Shown piece after piece: positions 25,521 through 36,211 of a stretch of DNA of 64,000 bases; position 1 is the stretch's first letter, and each line of letters starts with the position of its first letter. The notes beneath the pieces are model-generated. The model did no database searches. It worked only from the letters and a program-made list of their open reading frames with translations, and was not told the DNA's origin. This DNA comes from Extensimonas soli. Lineage in GTDB: Bacteria > Pseudomonadota > Gammaproteobacteria > Burkholderiales > Burkholderiaceae_C. The stretch lies in NCBI RefSeq assembly GCF_029211265.1, contig NZ_JARGEL010000028.1, forward strand, positions 69,674 to 133,673, given 5' to 3'. The position numbers and the translations under genes are program-made.

Positions 25521-26878
25521 CCTGAGAGTTGGCGCGCCATGCGCACCGCCGCGATCAGGCTCGCGGCGTCTGCCACGCCTTGGCCGGCGATGTCGAAGGC
25601 CGTGCCGTGGTCGGGGCTGGTGCGCACCAGCGGCAGGCCCAGCGTCACGTTCACGCCCTGCTCCACGCCCAGGTATTTGACGGGGATCAGGCCCTGGTCG
25701 TGGTACATGGCGACAACCACGTCGAACTCGCCCGCATGCGCGGGCGGCGCATGGCGCGCGCGCATGAACACCGTGTCCGGCGCAAACGGGCCCTGCGCGT
25801 CGATGCCCTGCGCGCGCGCCTGCGCGATCGCCGGCGCGATGGCCTCGATCTCCTCGCGCCCAAAGAGGCCGCCCTCGCCCGCATGTGGATTGAGCCCTGC
25901 GACCGCGATGCGCGGCGCATGCCCCAGGCTGCGCTGCAAGGCGGCATGCGTGATCTGCAAGGTCTGCAGCACGTTCGCGGGCGTGACGGCGGCTATGGCG
26001 GCGCGCAGCGGCACGTGGATGCTCACGAGCACGATGCGCAGCTCCTCATTGGCGAGCATCATGCGCACAGGCAGTTGCTCCAGCGCCACGCCTAGCAGCC
26101 TGTCGGACTTTGGAATCGTCGGCTGCGAATGCGCCGCAGCGGCCCATTTTTTACCGTCTTCTTGCCCCATAGCACCACTATGGGGCGGCGAATCCGGCAA
26201 AAACTGGCCTCGCTGGGGCCCATTCTCGCTATCGACGCCCAAAGTCCGACAGGCTGCTAGGTGCGCCGCGGCCTCGGCCTGCAGCAGCTCGGTGTGGCCG
26301 GGGTAGTGGATGCCTGCGGCGGCCAGCGCCTCCTTGTGCAGCGGCGCGGTCACGAGGGCAGCGACTTCGCCGCGCAAGGCGGCGCGCGCGGCCCACAGCA
26401 CGCAATCGGCCGCCGCGCGCCCGGCCGCCGCGCTCACGCGCCCCCAGGGCTGCGGCCCCGGCAGGCCCGGCAGCTGCAGCACGGGCAGGCAGCGCGGCGG
26501 CATCTGCAGCGCCTCGGCCGGCTCCTGCAGCAAGGCCACGGGCAGCTCGGGCTGGCCTGGCAGCCTGTCGGACTTTGGAATCGTCGGCTGCGAATGCGCC
26601 GCAGCGGCCCATTTTTTACCGGCCTCTTGCCCCATAGCACCACTATGGGGCGGCGAATCCGGCAAAAACCGGCCTCGCTGGAGCCCATTCTCGCTATCGA
26701 CGCCCAAAGTCCGACAGGCTGCGGGGCGCACGAGGCACTGGGCGGCGCGGCGCATGGTGGCCAGATCGCCCACGGCGAAGCAGCCGCGCAGCACCTCGGG
26801 CGCGTCGCGGAAAGCTTTGGCGACGATTTCCGGGCCTATGCCTGCGGAGTCGCCCTGGGTGATGGCGATGGGTTTCAT
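25517..26878 (-). CDS. pdxA: 4-hydroxythreonine-4-phosphate dehydrogenase (PdxA) with two 55-residue insertions
   Basis: PdxA oxidises 4-phosphohydroxy-L-threonine in pyridoxal-phosphate synthesis. From ATG 26878 the frame is 453 codons, whereas the family has about 330-345. The excess is two 161-bp palindromic elements, at about residues 53-107 and 208-262, each keeping frame. Removing them leaves about 343 residues with TQGDSAGIGPEI, TAPLHKEAL, the metal histidines of PGHTEL, SIHVPLR and AMYHDQG, GLNPHAGEGG and TLGLPLVRTSPDHGTA. Without the second insert the join reads AEAAAHLGVALEQLPVRMML, as expected for the family. No clear ribosome site precedes the ATG. Whether the protein stays active, or the inserts are removed, is unknown. 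Confidence 0.9.
   Translation of the reverse strand: MKPIAITQGDSAGIGPEIVAKAFRDAPEVLRGCFAVGDLATMRRAAQCLVRPAACRTLGVDSENGLQRGRFLPDSPPHSGAMGQEAGKKWAAAAHSQPTIPKSDRLPGQPELPVALLQEPAEALQMPPRCLPVLQLPGLPGPQPWGRVSAAAGRAAADCVLWAARAALRGEVAALVTAPLHKEALAAAGIHYPGHTELLQAEAAAHLAACRTLGVDSENGPQRGQFLPDSPPHSGAMGQEDGKKWAAAAHSQPTIPKSDRLLGVALEQLPVRMMLANEELRIVLVSIHVPLRAAIAAVTPANVLQTLQITHAALQRSLGHAPRIAVAGLNPHAGEGGLFGREEIEAIAPAIAQARAQGIDAQGPFAPDTVFMRARHAPPAHAGEFDVVVAMYHDQGLIPVKYLGVEQGVNVTLGLPLVRTSPDHGTAFDIAGQGVADAASLIAAVRMARQLSG
26096..26256 (+). mobile_element. 161-bp palindromic element inside pdxA (copy B)
   Basis: Terminal inverted repeats start CAGCCTGTCGGACTTTGG, and the internal hairpin is GCCCCATAG-N5-CTATGGGGC. 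Both sides carry CTAG (26092-26095 and 26257-26260), a perfect 4-bp flank duplication. Element plus duplication is 165 nt, 55 codons, without a stop in the pdxA frame. Hand comparison gives 157 of 161 positions identical to copy C and 152 of 161 to copy A. Confidence 0.92.
26561..26721 (+). mobile_element. 161-bp palindromic element inside pdxA (copy C)
   Basis: Same length, ends and internal hairpin as copy B. The flanks are CTGG and CGGG, so the 4-bp duplication has decayed or targets differ. It encodes almost the same peptide in the same pdxA frame (FLPDSPPHSGAMGQEAGKK). It sits nearer the pdxA start, after AAQCLVRP. Confidence 0.92.
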
Positions 26879-26893
26879 CGTGGTTTCGAAAGA

Positions 26894-26940
26894 AATATGG
26901 CCTTGGCGCAGATGCAGCAAGCGCAAGCAGCTACTCTTTA
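26894..26940 (-). repeat. Dispersed short repeat, copy upstream of pdxA
   Basis: On the minus strand it reads AGTAGCTGCTTGCGCTTGC, then GCGCCAAGGCCATATT, a close match to the family. It lies between nif3-like and pdxA genes, ending 15 bp before the pdxA start. Confidence 0.7.
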
Positions 26941-26951
26941 TGAAGCACTCT

Positions 26952-27737
26952 TCATGCCGGATTGTCGATGTCGATGAAGCTGTGCGCGAGGCCCCACTGC
27001 TGGGCGACATGCGCGGCCACGGCCGGGGCGCCGTAGCGCTCGGTCGCGTGGTGGCCCGCGGCGAGGTAGGCCACGCCGAGTTCACGCGCCAGGTGCGCCT
27101 GCGGCTCGGAGATTTCGCCCGTCACGAAAGCCTGCGCGCCGGCGGCGACGGCGGCCTCGAAATAGCTCTGCGCGCCGCCCGTGCACCAGGCGACGCGCGT
27201 GATCGGCTGCGCCGCCTGTGCGCCAGGGCCCGGCGGCACCAGCGTCACGGGGTGGCGCAGCACCTGCGCGACGTGGTCAGCCAGCGCCTGCACATCAGCG
27301 TAGTGCACGGCGGCAACGCAGCCGAGGTCTTGCTCGCCAAAGCGCGCCAGGGGCCTCCAGCCAAGCTCGTGCCCGAGGCGCACGTTGTTGCCCAACTCGG
27401 CGTGCGCATCCAGCGGCAGGTGGTAGGCGAACAGGTTGATGTCGTGCGCGAGCAGCAATTGCAGGCGCTGCTTCATCCAGCCCGTGACGCGCCCGTCCTG
27501 CCCGCGCCAGAACAGGCCGTGGTGCACGAAGATCGCGTCGGCGCGCGCGGCGATCGCGGCCTCGATCAGCGCCCGGCTCGCGGTGACGCCGCTCACGATG
27601 TGGCGGATCTGCGCCCTGCCCTCGACCTGCAAGCCGTTGGGGCCGTAGTCCTTGAAACGCTCGGGCTGCAGCAGGCCGTCAAAGGCTTGCAACAGCTGCG
27701 TGCGGGAGATGCCGTGTGCACTGGTGTCCATGTGCAT
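26952..27737 (-). CDS. Nif3-like dinuclear metal-centre protein (YbgI/NIF3 family)
   Basis: A 261-residue protein of the Nif3/YbgI family, often annotated GTP cyclohydrolase 1 type 2 without firm proof. Metal-ligand blocks are FVHHGLFWRG near 69-78, YHLPLDAH near 104-111 and AGHHATERYG near the C-terminus. A 15-residue lead precedes RTQLLQAFDGLL; ATG 27731 is an alternative start. The gene lies 73 bp upstream of pdxA on the same strand and is divergent from the dehydrogenase operon. Confidence 0.88.
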   Translation of the reverse strand: MHMDTSAHGISRTQLLQAFDGLLQPERFKDYGPNGLQVEGRAQIRHIVSGVTASRALIEAAIAARADAIFVHHGLFWRGQDGRVTGWMKQRLQLLLAHDINLFAYHLPLDAHAELGNNVRLGHELGWRPLARFGEQDLGCVAAVHYADVQALADHVAQVLRHPVTLVPPGPGAQAAQPITRVAWCTGGAQSYFEAAVAAGAQAFVTGEISEPQAHLARELGVAYLAAGHHATERYGAPAVAAHVAQQWGLAHSFIDIDNPA

Positions 27738-27904
27738 GATTGTCGCTTCTGCGCGCCGGCTGCACGCGGGAGATCACGGTATTGGTGCCTGCACCGGGCT
27801 TGACCATCCGCAGGTATCCGTGCACGATGCCTTTCCCGACAGTCCGGTTTGCCGCGTGCAGAAAGCAAACCTCTGTGCCGATAAAGTCAGCCAAGGAGAC
27901 ACCC

Positions 27905-29673
<1,769 letters not shown>

Positions 29674-29677
<4 letters not shown>

Positions 29678-30684
29678 ACGCTGCTGCCACCTCCGCGCCC
29701 CCCATAGCCCCGGCGCTGGCGCTGCGGCTGCTGGCCGACATGCTGCGCATCCGCCGCATGGAAGAAAAATGCGCCGAACTGTACGGCGCGCTCAAGATCC
29801 GCGGCTTCCTGCACCTCTACATCGGCGAGGAAGCCTGCGCCACGGGCGCGCTGCACGCGCTCGAAGCCGAGGACAACGTCGTCGCCACCTACCGCGAACA
29901 CGGTCACGCCCTGCTCAAGGGCACGCCCATGAACGCCATCATGGCCGAAATGTTCGGCAAGGCCACGGGCTGCTCGCGCGGACGTGGCGGCTCCATGCAC
30001 CTGTTCGACGCAGCGCGGCGCTTTTATGGCGGCAACGCCATCGTCGGCGGCGGCCTGCCGCTGGCCGTCGGGCTGGCGCTGGCCGACCAAATGCAGGGCG
30101 TACAGCGCGTCACGGCCTGCTTTTTCGGTGAGGGCGCAATGGCCGAGGGCGCTTTCCACGAGTCAATGAACCTCGCCGCGCTGTGGCAGCTGCCGGTGCT
30201 GTTCTGCTGCGAAAACAACCTCTACGCCATGGGCACGGCGCTGGCGCGCTCGGAATCGCAGACTGACCTGTGCGCCAAGGCCGCCAGCTACCGCATGCCT
30301 GCCGCGCCGGTGGACGGCATGGACGTACAGGCCGTGTACCAGGCCACGCGCGCGGCCGCGCAGCAGGTGCGCGCAGGCAGCGGGCCGCAGTTTCTCGAAT
30401 ACCAGACCTACCGCTTTCGCGCCCACTCCATGTTCGACCCCGAGCTGTACCGCGACAAGGCCGAGGTCGCGCAGTGGAAGGAGCGCGGGCCGATCCACAA
30501 TTACTCGACCCGGCTCAAGGCGGCCGGCCAGCTGACTGAAGCCGCGTTTCTGGAGCTCGACGCGCAGGCCGAGGCCGAGGTGCAGGCGGCCGTCGCCTAC
30601 GCCGAGGCAGCCCCGTGGGAGCCCATCGAAGACCTGCTCAAGGATGTCTGCACCCCGCCCCAGGCGCCCCAGGAGAACGCATGA
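29674..30684 (+). CDS. Pyruvate (2-oxoacid) dehydrogenase E1 component, alpha subunit
   Basis: A 336-residue thiamine-diphosphate enzyme subunit. [10 protein letters not shown] near 103, the TPP motif [17 protein letters not shown]...NN near 150-185 and [15 protein letters not shown] near 245 match the alpha chain of heterotetrameric E1. [14 protein letters not shown] is closer to pyruvate than to branched-chain E1. Starts within the ligase stop (ATGA) and ends within the E1beta start, so it is translationally coupled. An acetoin dehydrogenase (AcoA) is the main alternative. Confidence 0.9.
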
Positions 30685-31652
30685 AAATCAGCTACCGTGA
30701 AGCCATGCGTCTGGCGCTGCAGGAGGCGCTGGCCGCCGATCCGCGCGTCTTCCTGATGGGCGAGGACGTGGGCCGCTACGGCGGCAGCTACGCCGTCTCC
30801 AAGGGCCTGCTGGAACAGTTTGGGCCCGAGCGCGTGCGCGACACACCCCTGTCGGAGCTGGGCTTCGTGGGCGCCGGCATCGGCGCCGCGCTGGGCGGCA
30901 TGCGCCCCATCGTGGAGGTCATGACCGTCAACTTCAGCCTGCTGGCGCTCGATGCAATCGTCAACACCGCCGCTGCGCTGCGCCACATGTCGGGCGGGCA
31001 ATTGTCCGTGCCGCTGGTCATTCGCATGGCCACCGGGGCGGGGCGGCAGATCGCGGCCCAGCACTCGCACAGCCTGGAAAACTGGTACGCCCATGTGCCC
31101 GGCCTGCGCGTGCTGGCCCCGGCCACGGTGGCGGACGCGCGCGGCATGCTGGCACCGGCCCTGGCCGACCCCGACCCCGTGGTCATCTTCGAGCATGCGC
31201 AGCTCTACAACCTCGAAGACGAGCTGCCCGCGGACTGGGGCGGCGACATCGCGCACGCCGCCGTGCGGCGCAGCGGCACGCAACTCAGCCTGATCACCTA
31301 CGGCGGCAATCTGCCCAAGGCCCTGCAGGCCGCACAGACGCTGGCGGACGAAGGCATCTCGGTCGAAGTGCTCGATCTGCGCGTGCTGCGCCCGCTGGAC
31401 CTGAGCGGCATCACCGCCTCGGTACGCAAGACGCGCCGCGCCGTGGTCGTGGACGAAGGCTGGAAAACCGGCAGCCTGGCCGGCGAAATCATGGCCACCA
31501 TCATGGAAAACTGTTTTTACGACCTCGACGCCCCCGTGGTCCGCGTGTGCAGCCAGGAGGTGCCCATTCCCTACGCCAAGCACCTCGAAGACGCCGCCCT
31601 GCCCCAGGTGCCCGGCATCGTCCGTGCCGTCAAGGAGGTGTTGAATGTTTGA
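30681..31652 (+). CDS. Pyruvate (2-oxoacid) dehydrogenase E1 component, beta subunit
   Basis: A 323-residue transketolase-like chain that completes the E1 active site. [17 protein letters not shown] near 24-40, [17 protein letters not shown] and [21 protein letters not shown] are family blocks. ATG 30681 overlaps the E1alpha stop and has AGGAG upstream. It overlaps the E2 gene by 8 bp. Confidence 0.92.
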   Translation: MKISYREAMRLALQEALAADPRVFLMGEDVGRYGGSYAVSKGLLEQFGPERVRDTPLSELGFVGAGIGAALGGMRPIVEVMTVNFSLLALDAIVNTAAALRHMSGGQLSVPLVIRMATGAGRQIAAQHSHSLENWYAHVPGLRVLAPATVADARGMLAPALADPDPVVIFEHAQLYNLEDELPADWGGDIAHAAVRRSGTQLSLITYGGNLPKALQAAQTLADEGISVEVLDLRVLRPLDLSGITASVRKTRRAVVVDEGWKTGSLAGEIMATIMENCFYDLDAPVVRVCSQEVPIPYAKHLEDAALPQVPGIVRAVKEVLNV

Positions 31653-32910
31653 ATTCAAACTGCCCTCGCTCGGCGCCGACATGGACCAGGGCAAGCTGCT
31701 GGTGTGGCATGTGCAACCCGGCGACACCGTGCACAAAGGCCAGGTGGTGGCGGTGGTCGATACCTCCAAGGCCGCCGTGGACGTCGAGATATGGCAGGAG
31801 GGCACGGTGTGGCAACTGCTCGTGCAGCCCGGCGCAACCGTGCCCGTGGGCACCCCATTGGCCACTTTGCTGGCGCCGGGGGAACAGCCCCCTGCGGGCG
31901 GCGCGCCGGCGCCCAAGCCCGCTGCCGTACCCGCGCAGCCCGCCGTGTCCGAAGCCCCGGCGCAGGCGACCCCGGTGCGGGTTGCCGCCGTAGCCGCAGC
32001 TGCCGTGGCGACACCACCGCCACCCCCCGGCCGCCGTCCCGCTTCTCCGGCCGCGCGCCAGCGGGCCCAGGCGCTGGGGCTGGAGCTGTCGCACCTCACC
32101 GGCAGCGGAGCGGGAGGGGCAATCACCCTCGCCGACGTCGAGCGCGCCGCCGCCCAGGCTGCAAACCAGGTCGCAGGCCAGGCCGGCGCCCCTGCCCAGC
32201 CCGCAGCTGCGGTGGCAGCCGCAAAATCTTCCGCCGCCAACCGGCAGGCCGAGATGCGCCGCACCATCGGCGAGGCCATGGCGCGCTCCAAGCGCGAAAT
32301 CCCGCACTACTACCTGCTCGAAACCATCCCCATGGCGCGGGCCCAGCAGTGGCTGCTGCAGACCAACGCCACGCGGCCGATCACCGACCGCCTGCTCATG
32401 GCCGTGCTGCAGCTCAAGGCCGTGGCGCTGGCGCTGCAGCAGTTTCCCGCGATGAACGGCTTTTACCGTGACGGTGCCTTCCAGCCCGCGCGCAGCAGCC
32501 ACATCGGCGTTGCCATCTCGCTGCGCCAGGGCGGCCTCATCGCCCCCGCCCTGCACGACGTGGCGCAACAGCCGCTCGATCAGCTCATGCGCAATCTTTC
32601 CGACCTGGTGCGGCGCGCGCGGGCAGGCTCGCTGCGCAGCTCGGAGCTCTCGGACGCCTCGATCACCGTGACCAATCTGGGCGACCAGGGCGTCGAGGCC
32701 GTGCTCGGCGTCATCTACCCGCCCCAGGTGGCGCTGGTAGGCTTCGGCCGGATTGCGCTGAGGCCCTGGGTACAGGACGATGGCCAGCTGTGCGCTGCGC
32801 CCACCGTGACCGCATCGCTCGCGGCCGACCACCGCGTTTCCGACGGCCACGACGGCGCCCTGTTTCTGGCCGCGGTGCGCGACGCGCTGCAGCGGCCGCA
32901 GGATCTTTGA
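31645..32910 (+). CDS. Dihydrolipoamide acyltransferase (E2) of a 2-oxoacid dehydrogenase complex
   Basis: A 421-residue E2. One lipoyl domain at the N-terminus has the attachment lysine in DTSKAAVD (K42). An Ala/Pro linker leads to a small E1/E3-binding domain near 128-165 ([25 protein letters not shown]). The catalytic domain ends with DHRVSDG (H396, D400). The complex lacks a dedicated E3 here; lipoamide dehydrogenase must come from elsewhere. The substrate is not decided by the sequence. Confidence 0.93.
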   Translation: MFEFKLPSLGADMDQGKLLVWHVQPGDTVHKGQVVAVVDTSKAAVDVEIWQEGTVWQLLVQPGATVPVGTPLATLLAPGEQPPAGGAPAPKPAAVPAQPAVSEAPAQATPVRVAAVAAAAVATPPPPPGRRPASPAARQRAQALGLELSHLTGSGAGGAITLADVERAAAQAANQVAGQAGAPAQPAAAVAAAKSSAANRQAEMRRTIGEAMARSKREIPHYYLLETIPMARAQQWLLQTNATRPITDRLLMAVLQLKAVALALQQFPAMNGFYRDGAFQPARSSHIGVAISLRQGGLIAPALHDVAQQPLDQLMRNLSDLVRRARAGSLRSSELSDASITVTNLGDQGVEAVLGVIYPPQVALVGFGRIALRPWVQDDGQLCAAPTVTASLAADHRVSDGHDGALFLAAVRDALQRPQDL

Positions 32911-32941
32911 TCAACGGCAGATTGAACCGGAGCACCAACGC

Positions 32942-33202
32942 ATGACCCCCGCCGAACTGCGCAGCCGCGTGCTTGCCACGCTGCAATCGATCGCCCCCGA
33001 AATCGAGCCCGCCGAGCTGCGCGACGAAATTCCCCTGCGCCAGCAGGTGGACCTCGATTCGATGGACTGGCTCCACTTCCTGACCGGGCTGCACGAAGAC
33101 TTGCAGGTGGACATCCCCGAGGCCGATTACGGTCGGCTGGTCACGCTAACCGACGTACTGACCTACCTGCGCGCGCGGCTGGAGCCAAAAAGCGGCGGCT
33201 GA
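32942..33202 (+). CDS. Acyl carrier protein in the dehydrogenase operon
   Basis: An 86-residue acidic helical carrier. VDLDSMDWLHFL holds the phosphopantetheine serine S40 in the DSM(D) motif, and the size fits ACP. CGGAG lies about 7 bp upstream of the ATG. It is the last gene of the ligase-E1-E2 operon, an unusual place for an ACP. It may carry an acyl group from the ligase or E2. It differs from housekeeping AcpP, which has DSLD and sits with fab genes. Confidence 0.88.
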   Translation: MTPAELRSRVLATLQSIAPEIEPAELRDEIPLRQQVDLDSMDWLHFLTGLHEDLQVDIPEADYGRLVTLTDVLTYLRARLEPKSGG

Positions 33203-33293
33203 CGGGAAACTGCACCGCCGTCCATCCCCACGCAAAGACCGAAAGCATCTGGGCGCGCAGGCCAGGCGCGAACCAAATACGCTCCGCCTCCTC

Positions 33294-33560
33294 TCAGCGC
33301 AGCAGCAGCCACTGGCTGCTCGCGCAGGCCAGCACCAGCGCACCGTAGGTGAGCATCTTGCCGTCGCGCCCGAGCAGCACGATCCCGGCCACGAGCACGG
33401 CCGCGCCAACTATGAAAAGAATAGCTGCTTGTACCCCCCAGGAGAGCTTTGAAGGCCTTTTCCGCATGAAAACCTGCGTCCCCGCGACGAGCAGCAGCGC
33501 CACGCCCGCGGCGGGCGCAAGGAAGTTCAGCAAATGGTCGAGGGCGGCGAGCAGAGACAT
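33294..33560 (-). CDS. Small hypothetical membrane protein
   Basis: An 88-residue protein with three hydrophobic segments (near 14-28, 41-62 and 67-85) and no recognised family. ATG 33560 is chosen as the first likely start. Part of the reading frame (about residues 33-48, KRPSKLSWGVQAAILF) is made by a copy of the dispersed short repeat, so the gene may have evolved around it or be spurious. It is convergent with the acyl carrier gene and divergent from hemA. Confidence 0.55.
   Translation of the reverse strand: MSLLAALDHLLNFLAPAAGVALLLVAGTQVFMRKRPSKLSWGVQAAILFIVGAAVLVAGIVLLGRDGKMLTYGALVLACASSQWLLLR
33418..33462 (+). repeat. Dispersed short repeat inside the small membrane protein gene
   Basis: GAATAGCTGCTTGTACC, then GGAGAGCTTTGAAGGCC and TTTTCC follow the family order. 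It is read antisense in the 33294-33560 frame. Confidence 0.65.
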
Positions 33561-33667
33561 GAAAAATTGATCGGCATCAAGCCTTTTGCACATACGAGGC
33601 ACGGCGGGGGCGTCGGCAGGACATCGCTGGATGCACCGGGGGGGCGCAAATTTTATAATCCGCCTCC

Positions 33668-34966
33668 ATGGCAGTCTGGGCCCTGGGCATCAACCACACC
33701 ACTGCGCCGCTCGATCTGCGCGGCCGCTTTGCCTTTGCGCTCGACCAGATCGCGCCCACGCTGCAAAGCCTGCGCCAGACGCTCGCGGGCGCAGGCCACC
33801 ATCCGCAGATCGAAACTGCGCTGCTCTCCACCTGCAACCGCACCGAGATTTACTGCGCCGCCGAGCGGCCCGCGCTCGAACACACGCTGGACTGGCTCGC
33901 ACACAGCGGCGGCGTGCGCCCCGAACTGCTGCGCGCGCACATCTACGCCTTCGAGAACGTGTTGGCCGCGCGCCACGCCTTTCGCGTCGCGAGCGGGCTC
34001 GACTCCATGGTGCTGGGCGAGGCGCAGATCCTCGGCCAGATGAAAGACGCCGTGCGCGCCGCCGAGTCTGCGGGCGCGCTGGGCAGCACGCTGAACCAAC
34101 TCTTTCAGCGCAGCTTTGCCGTCGCCAAGGAAGTGCGCAGCTCCACCGAAATCGGCGCGCACAGCATCAGCATGGCCGCGGCGGCGGTGCGCCTGGCGGG
34201 GCAGCTGTTCGAAGACCTGGCAAAAATTCGCGTGCTGTTCGTCGGCGCGGGCGAGATGATCACGCTTGCGGCGACGCACTTTGCCGCGAAAAACCCGCGC
34301 ACCATCGCCATCGCCAACCGCACGCTCGAGCGCGGCGAGCAGCTTGCCACGCGCTTTGGCGGCGAGGCGCTGCGCCTGGCCGACCTGCCCGAGCGCCTGC
34401 ACGAATTCGACGCCATCGTGAGCTGCACCGCGAGCAGCCTGCCCATCATCGGCCTGGGCGCGGTCGAGCGCGCGCTCAAAAAACGCCGCCACCGCCCCAT
34501 GTTCATGGTCGATCTGGCCGTGCCGCGCGACATCGAGCCCGAGGTCAAGCAGCTTGGCGACGTCTATCTCTACACCGTCGATGACCTTGCAAGCGTGGTG
34601 CAGACCGGCCAGGCGCAGCGCCAGGCCGCCGTCGCGCAGGCCGAGGCCATCATCGACGCGGGCGTGCAGAGCTTCCAGCGCTGGCTCGAGCAGCGCAACC
34701 CCACGGGCGGTGTGGTGCCGCTGATCCAGCAGCTCAACACCCAGGCCGACGCGTGGCGCGCCGTCGAACTCGCGCGCGCCAAAAAGCGTCTGGCCAAGGG
34801 CGAAGACCTGGACGCCGTGCTCGAGGGCCTGGCGCGCGGCCTCACGCAAAAAATGCTGCACGGCGCGCTGGCCGAGCTGCACGCGGGCGACGCCGCCACG
34901 CGCACGCAGACGGCGCAGACCGTGGCGCGCCTGTTCCTGCGCTCGCAAAGCAAGAGCAGCCTGTAG
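33668..34966 (+). CDS. hemA: Glutamyl-tRNA reductase (HemA)
   Basis: A 432-residue enzyme reducing Glu-tRNA to glutamate-1-semialdehyde, the first step of heme synthesis. The nucleophile C56 lies in [17 protein letters not shown]-type block reads [15 protein letters not shown] near 112; the NADPH motif is VGAGEM near 195. A TATAAT box at 33654-33659 ends 8 bp before the ATG, so the transcript may be nearly leaderless. It heads hemA-prfA-prmC, a conserved order. Confidence 0.96.
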   Translation: MAVWALGINHTTAPLDLRGRFAFALDQIAPTLQSLRQTLAGAGHHPQIETALLSTCNRTEIYCAAERPALEHTLDWLAHSGGVRPELLRAHIYAFENVLAARHAFRVASGLDSMVLGEAQILGQMKDAVRAAESAGALGSTLNQLFQRSFAVAKEVRSSTEIGAHSISMAAAAVRLAGQLFEDLAKIRVLFVGAGEMITLAATHFAAKNPRTIAIANRTLERGEQLATRFGGEALRLADLPERLHEFDAIVSCTASSLPIIGLGAVERALKKRRHRPMFMVDLAVPRDIEPEVKQLGDVYLYTVDDLASVVQTGQAQRQAAVAQAEAIIDAGVQSFQRWLEQRNPTGGVVPLIQQLNTQADAWRAVELARAKKRLAKGEDLDAVLEGLARGLTQKMLHGALAELHAGDAATRTQTAQTVARLFLRSQSKSSL

Positions 34967-35023
34967 CGGCCCTGCCTGCTGCTGCGCCCCCGCGCCCGTC
35001 TCTTTCTCCCCCCTTTTTTCAAG

Positions 35024-35070
35024 CCAAAATGGCCTCCAACGCTTGTGCAGCAAGCGCAAGCAGCTATCAC
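35024..35070 (-). repeat. Dispersed short repeat between hemA and prfA
   Basis: On the minus strand GATAGCTGCTTGCGCTTGC, then CACAAGCGTTGGAGGCC and ATTTTGGC: one of the best matches to the family. It ends 27 bp before prfA. Confidence 0.8.
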
Positions 35071-35096
35071 TTCAATAGCAAAAGAATGTTCCCTGC

Positions 35097-36194
35097 ATGA
35101 AACCCTTTCTCCGCCACCAGCTCGAGCGCTACGCCCAGCGCCTGGCCGAGCTCGACTTTCTGCTCTCGCGCCAAGACATCATGGCCGACATGGCGCAATA
35201 CCGCCTGCTCTCGCGCGAGCATGCCGAAGTCACGCAGATCGCGGGCCGCTACGCGCGCCTGCGCCAGCGTGAGGCCGACCTGGCCGAGGCGCGCGCGCTG
35301 CTTGCCGACCCCGCGCAGGCCGAGCTCGCCGAGATGGCGCAAGAAGAAATCACCGCCGCCGAGGCCGATGTGGCGCAACTCGAGGCCGAGCTGCAGCGCC
35401 TGCTGCTGCCCAAAGACCCCGACGACGCGCGCAATGCCTACCTCGAAATCCGCGCGGGCACCGGCGGCGACGAGTCGGCGCTGTTCGCGGCCGACCTCGC
35501 GCGCATGTACACGCGCTACGCCACCTCCAAAGGCTGGAGGGTCGAGGTCATGAGCGCCCACGAAAGCGAGCTCGGCGGCTACAAGGAAATCGTGCTGCGC
35601 ATCGAAGGCGATCATGCCTATGGCGCGCTGCGCTTCGAGTCGGGCGGCCACCGCGTGCAGCGCGTGCCCGTGACCGAGACGCAAGGGCGCATCCACACCA
35701 GCGCCTGCACCGTCGCCGTGCTGCCCGAGCCCGACGAAGCGCAGGCCGTGCACATCAACCCCGCCGACTTGCGCATAGACACTTTCCGCGCGAGCGGCGC
35801 CGGCGGCCAGCACATCAACAAGACCGATTCCGCGGTGCGCATCACGCACCTGCCCACGGGCATCGTCGCCGAATGCCAGGACGACCGCAGCCAGCACCGC
35901 AACAAGGCCAAGGCCCTGCAGGTGCTGCAGGCGCGCATCCAGGAAAAGGAACGCAGCGAGCGCGCCGCCAGGGACGCCGCCACGCGCAAGGGCCTGATCG
36001 GCAGCGGCGACCGCAGCGACCGCATCCGCACCTACAACTTCCCGCAGGGGCGCCTGACCGACCACCGCATCAACCTCACGCTCTACAAGCTGCCTATGGT
36101 CATCGAAGGCGACCTCGACGAGGTGCTGCAAGCGCTCGCGCACGCGCGCGAGGCCGAGCAACTGGCCGAACTCGAAGCCGTGGGCGCGGCCTGA
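35097..36194 (+). CDS. prfA: Peptide chain release factor 1 (RF1)
   Basis: A 365-residue factor reading UAA and UAG. The catalytic GGQ is at 236-238 in [19 protein letters not shown]; the recognition loop region reads [17 protein letters not shown], giving the P-V-T tripeptide of RF1. The N-terminal coiled-coil domain is complete. PrmC, which methylates this glutamine, is encoded next. Confidence 0.97.
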   Translation: MKPFLRHQLERYAQRLAELDFLLSRQDIMADMAQYRLLSREHAEVTQIAGRYARLRQREADLAEARALLADPAQAELAEMAQEEITAAEADVAQLEAELQRLLLPKDPDDARNAYLEIRAGTGGDESALFAADLARMYTRYATSKGWRVEVMSAHESELGGYKEIVLRIEGDHAYGALRFESGGHRVQRVPVTETQGRIHTSACTVAVLPEPDEAQAVHINPADLRIDTFRASGAGGQHINKTDSAVRITHLPTGIVAECQDDRSQHRNKAKALQVLQARIQEKERSERAARDAATRKGLIGSGDRSDRIRTYNFPQGRLTDHRINLTLYKLPMVIEGDLDEVLQALAHAREAEQLAELEAVGAA

Positions 36195-36211
36195 CTGGGC
36201 GCGGTGCTGCC

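Noticed and set aside
25517-26878. pdxA as a frameshifted pseudogene
   Set aside because: The frame is continuous through both inserts and every recognisable catalytic block is kept, so decay is not supported by sequence.
33654-33659. Truly leaderless hemA mRNA
   Set aside because: TATAAT ends only 8 bp before ATG, but there is no good -35 and the box could be chance; kept only as a note on hemA.
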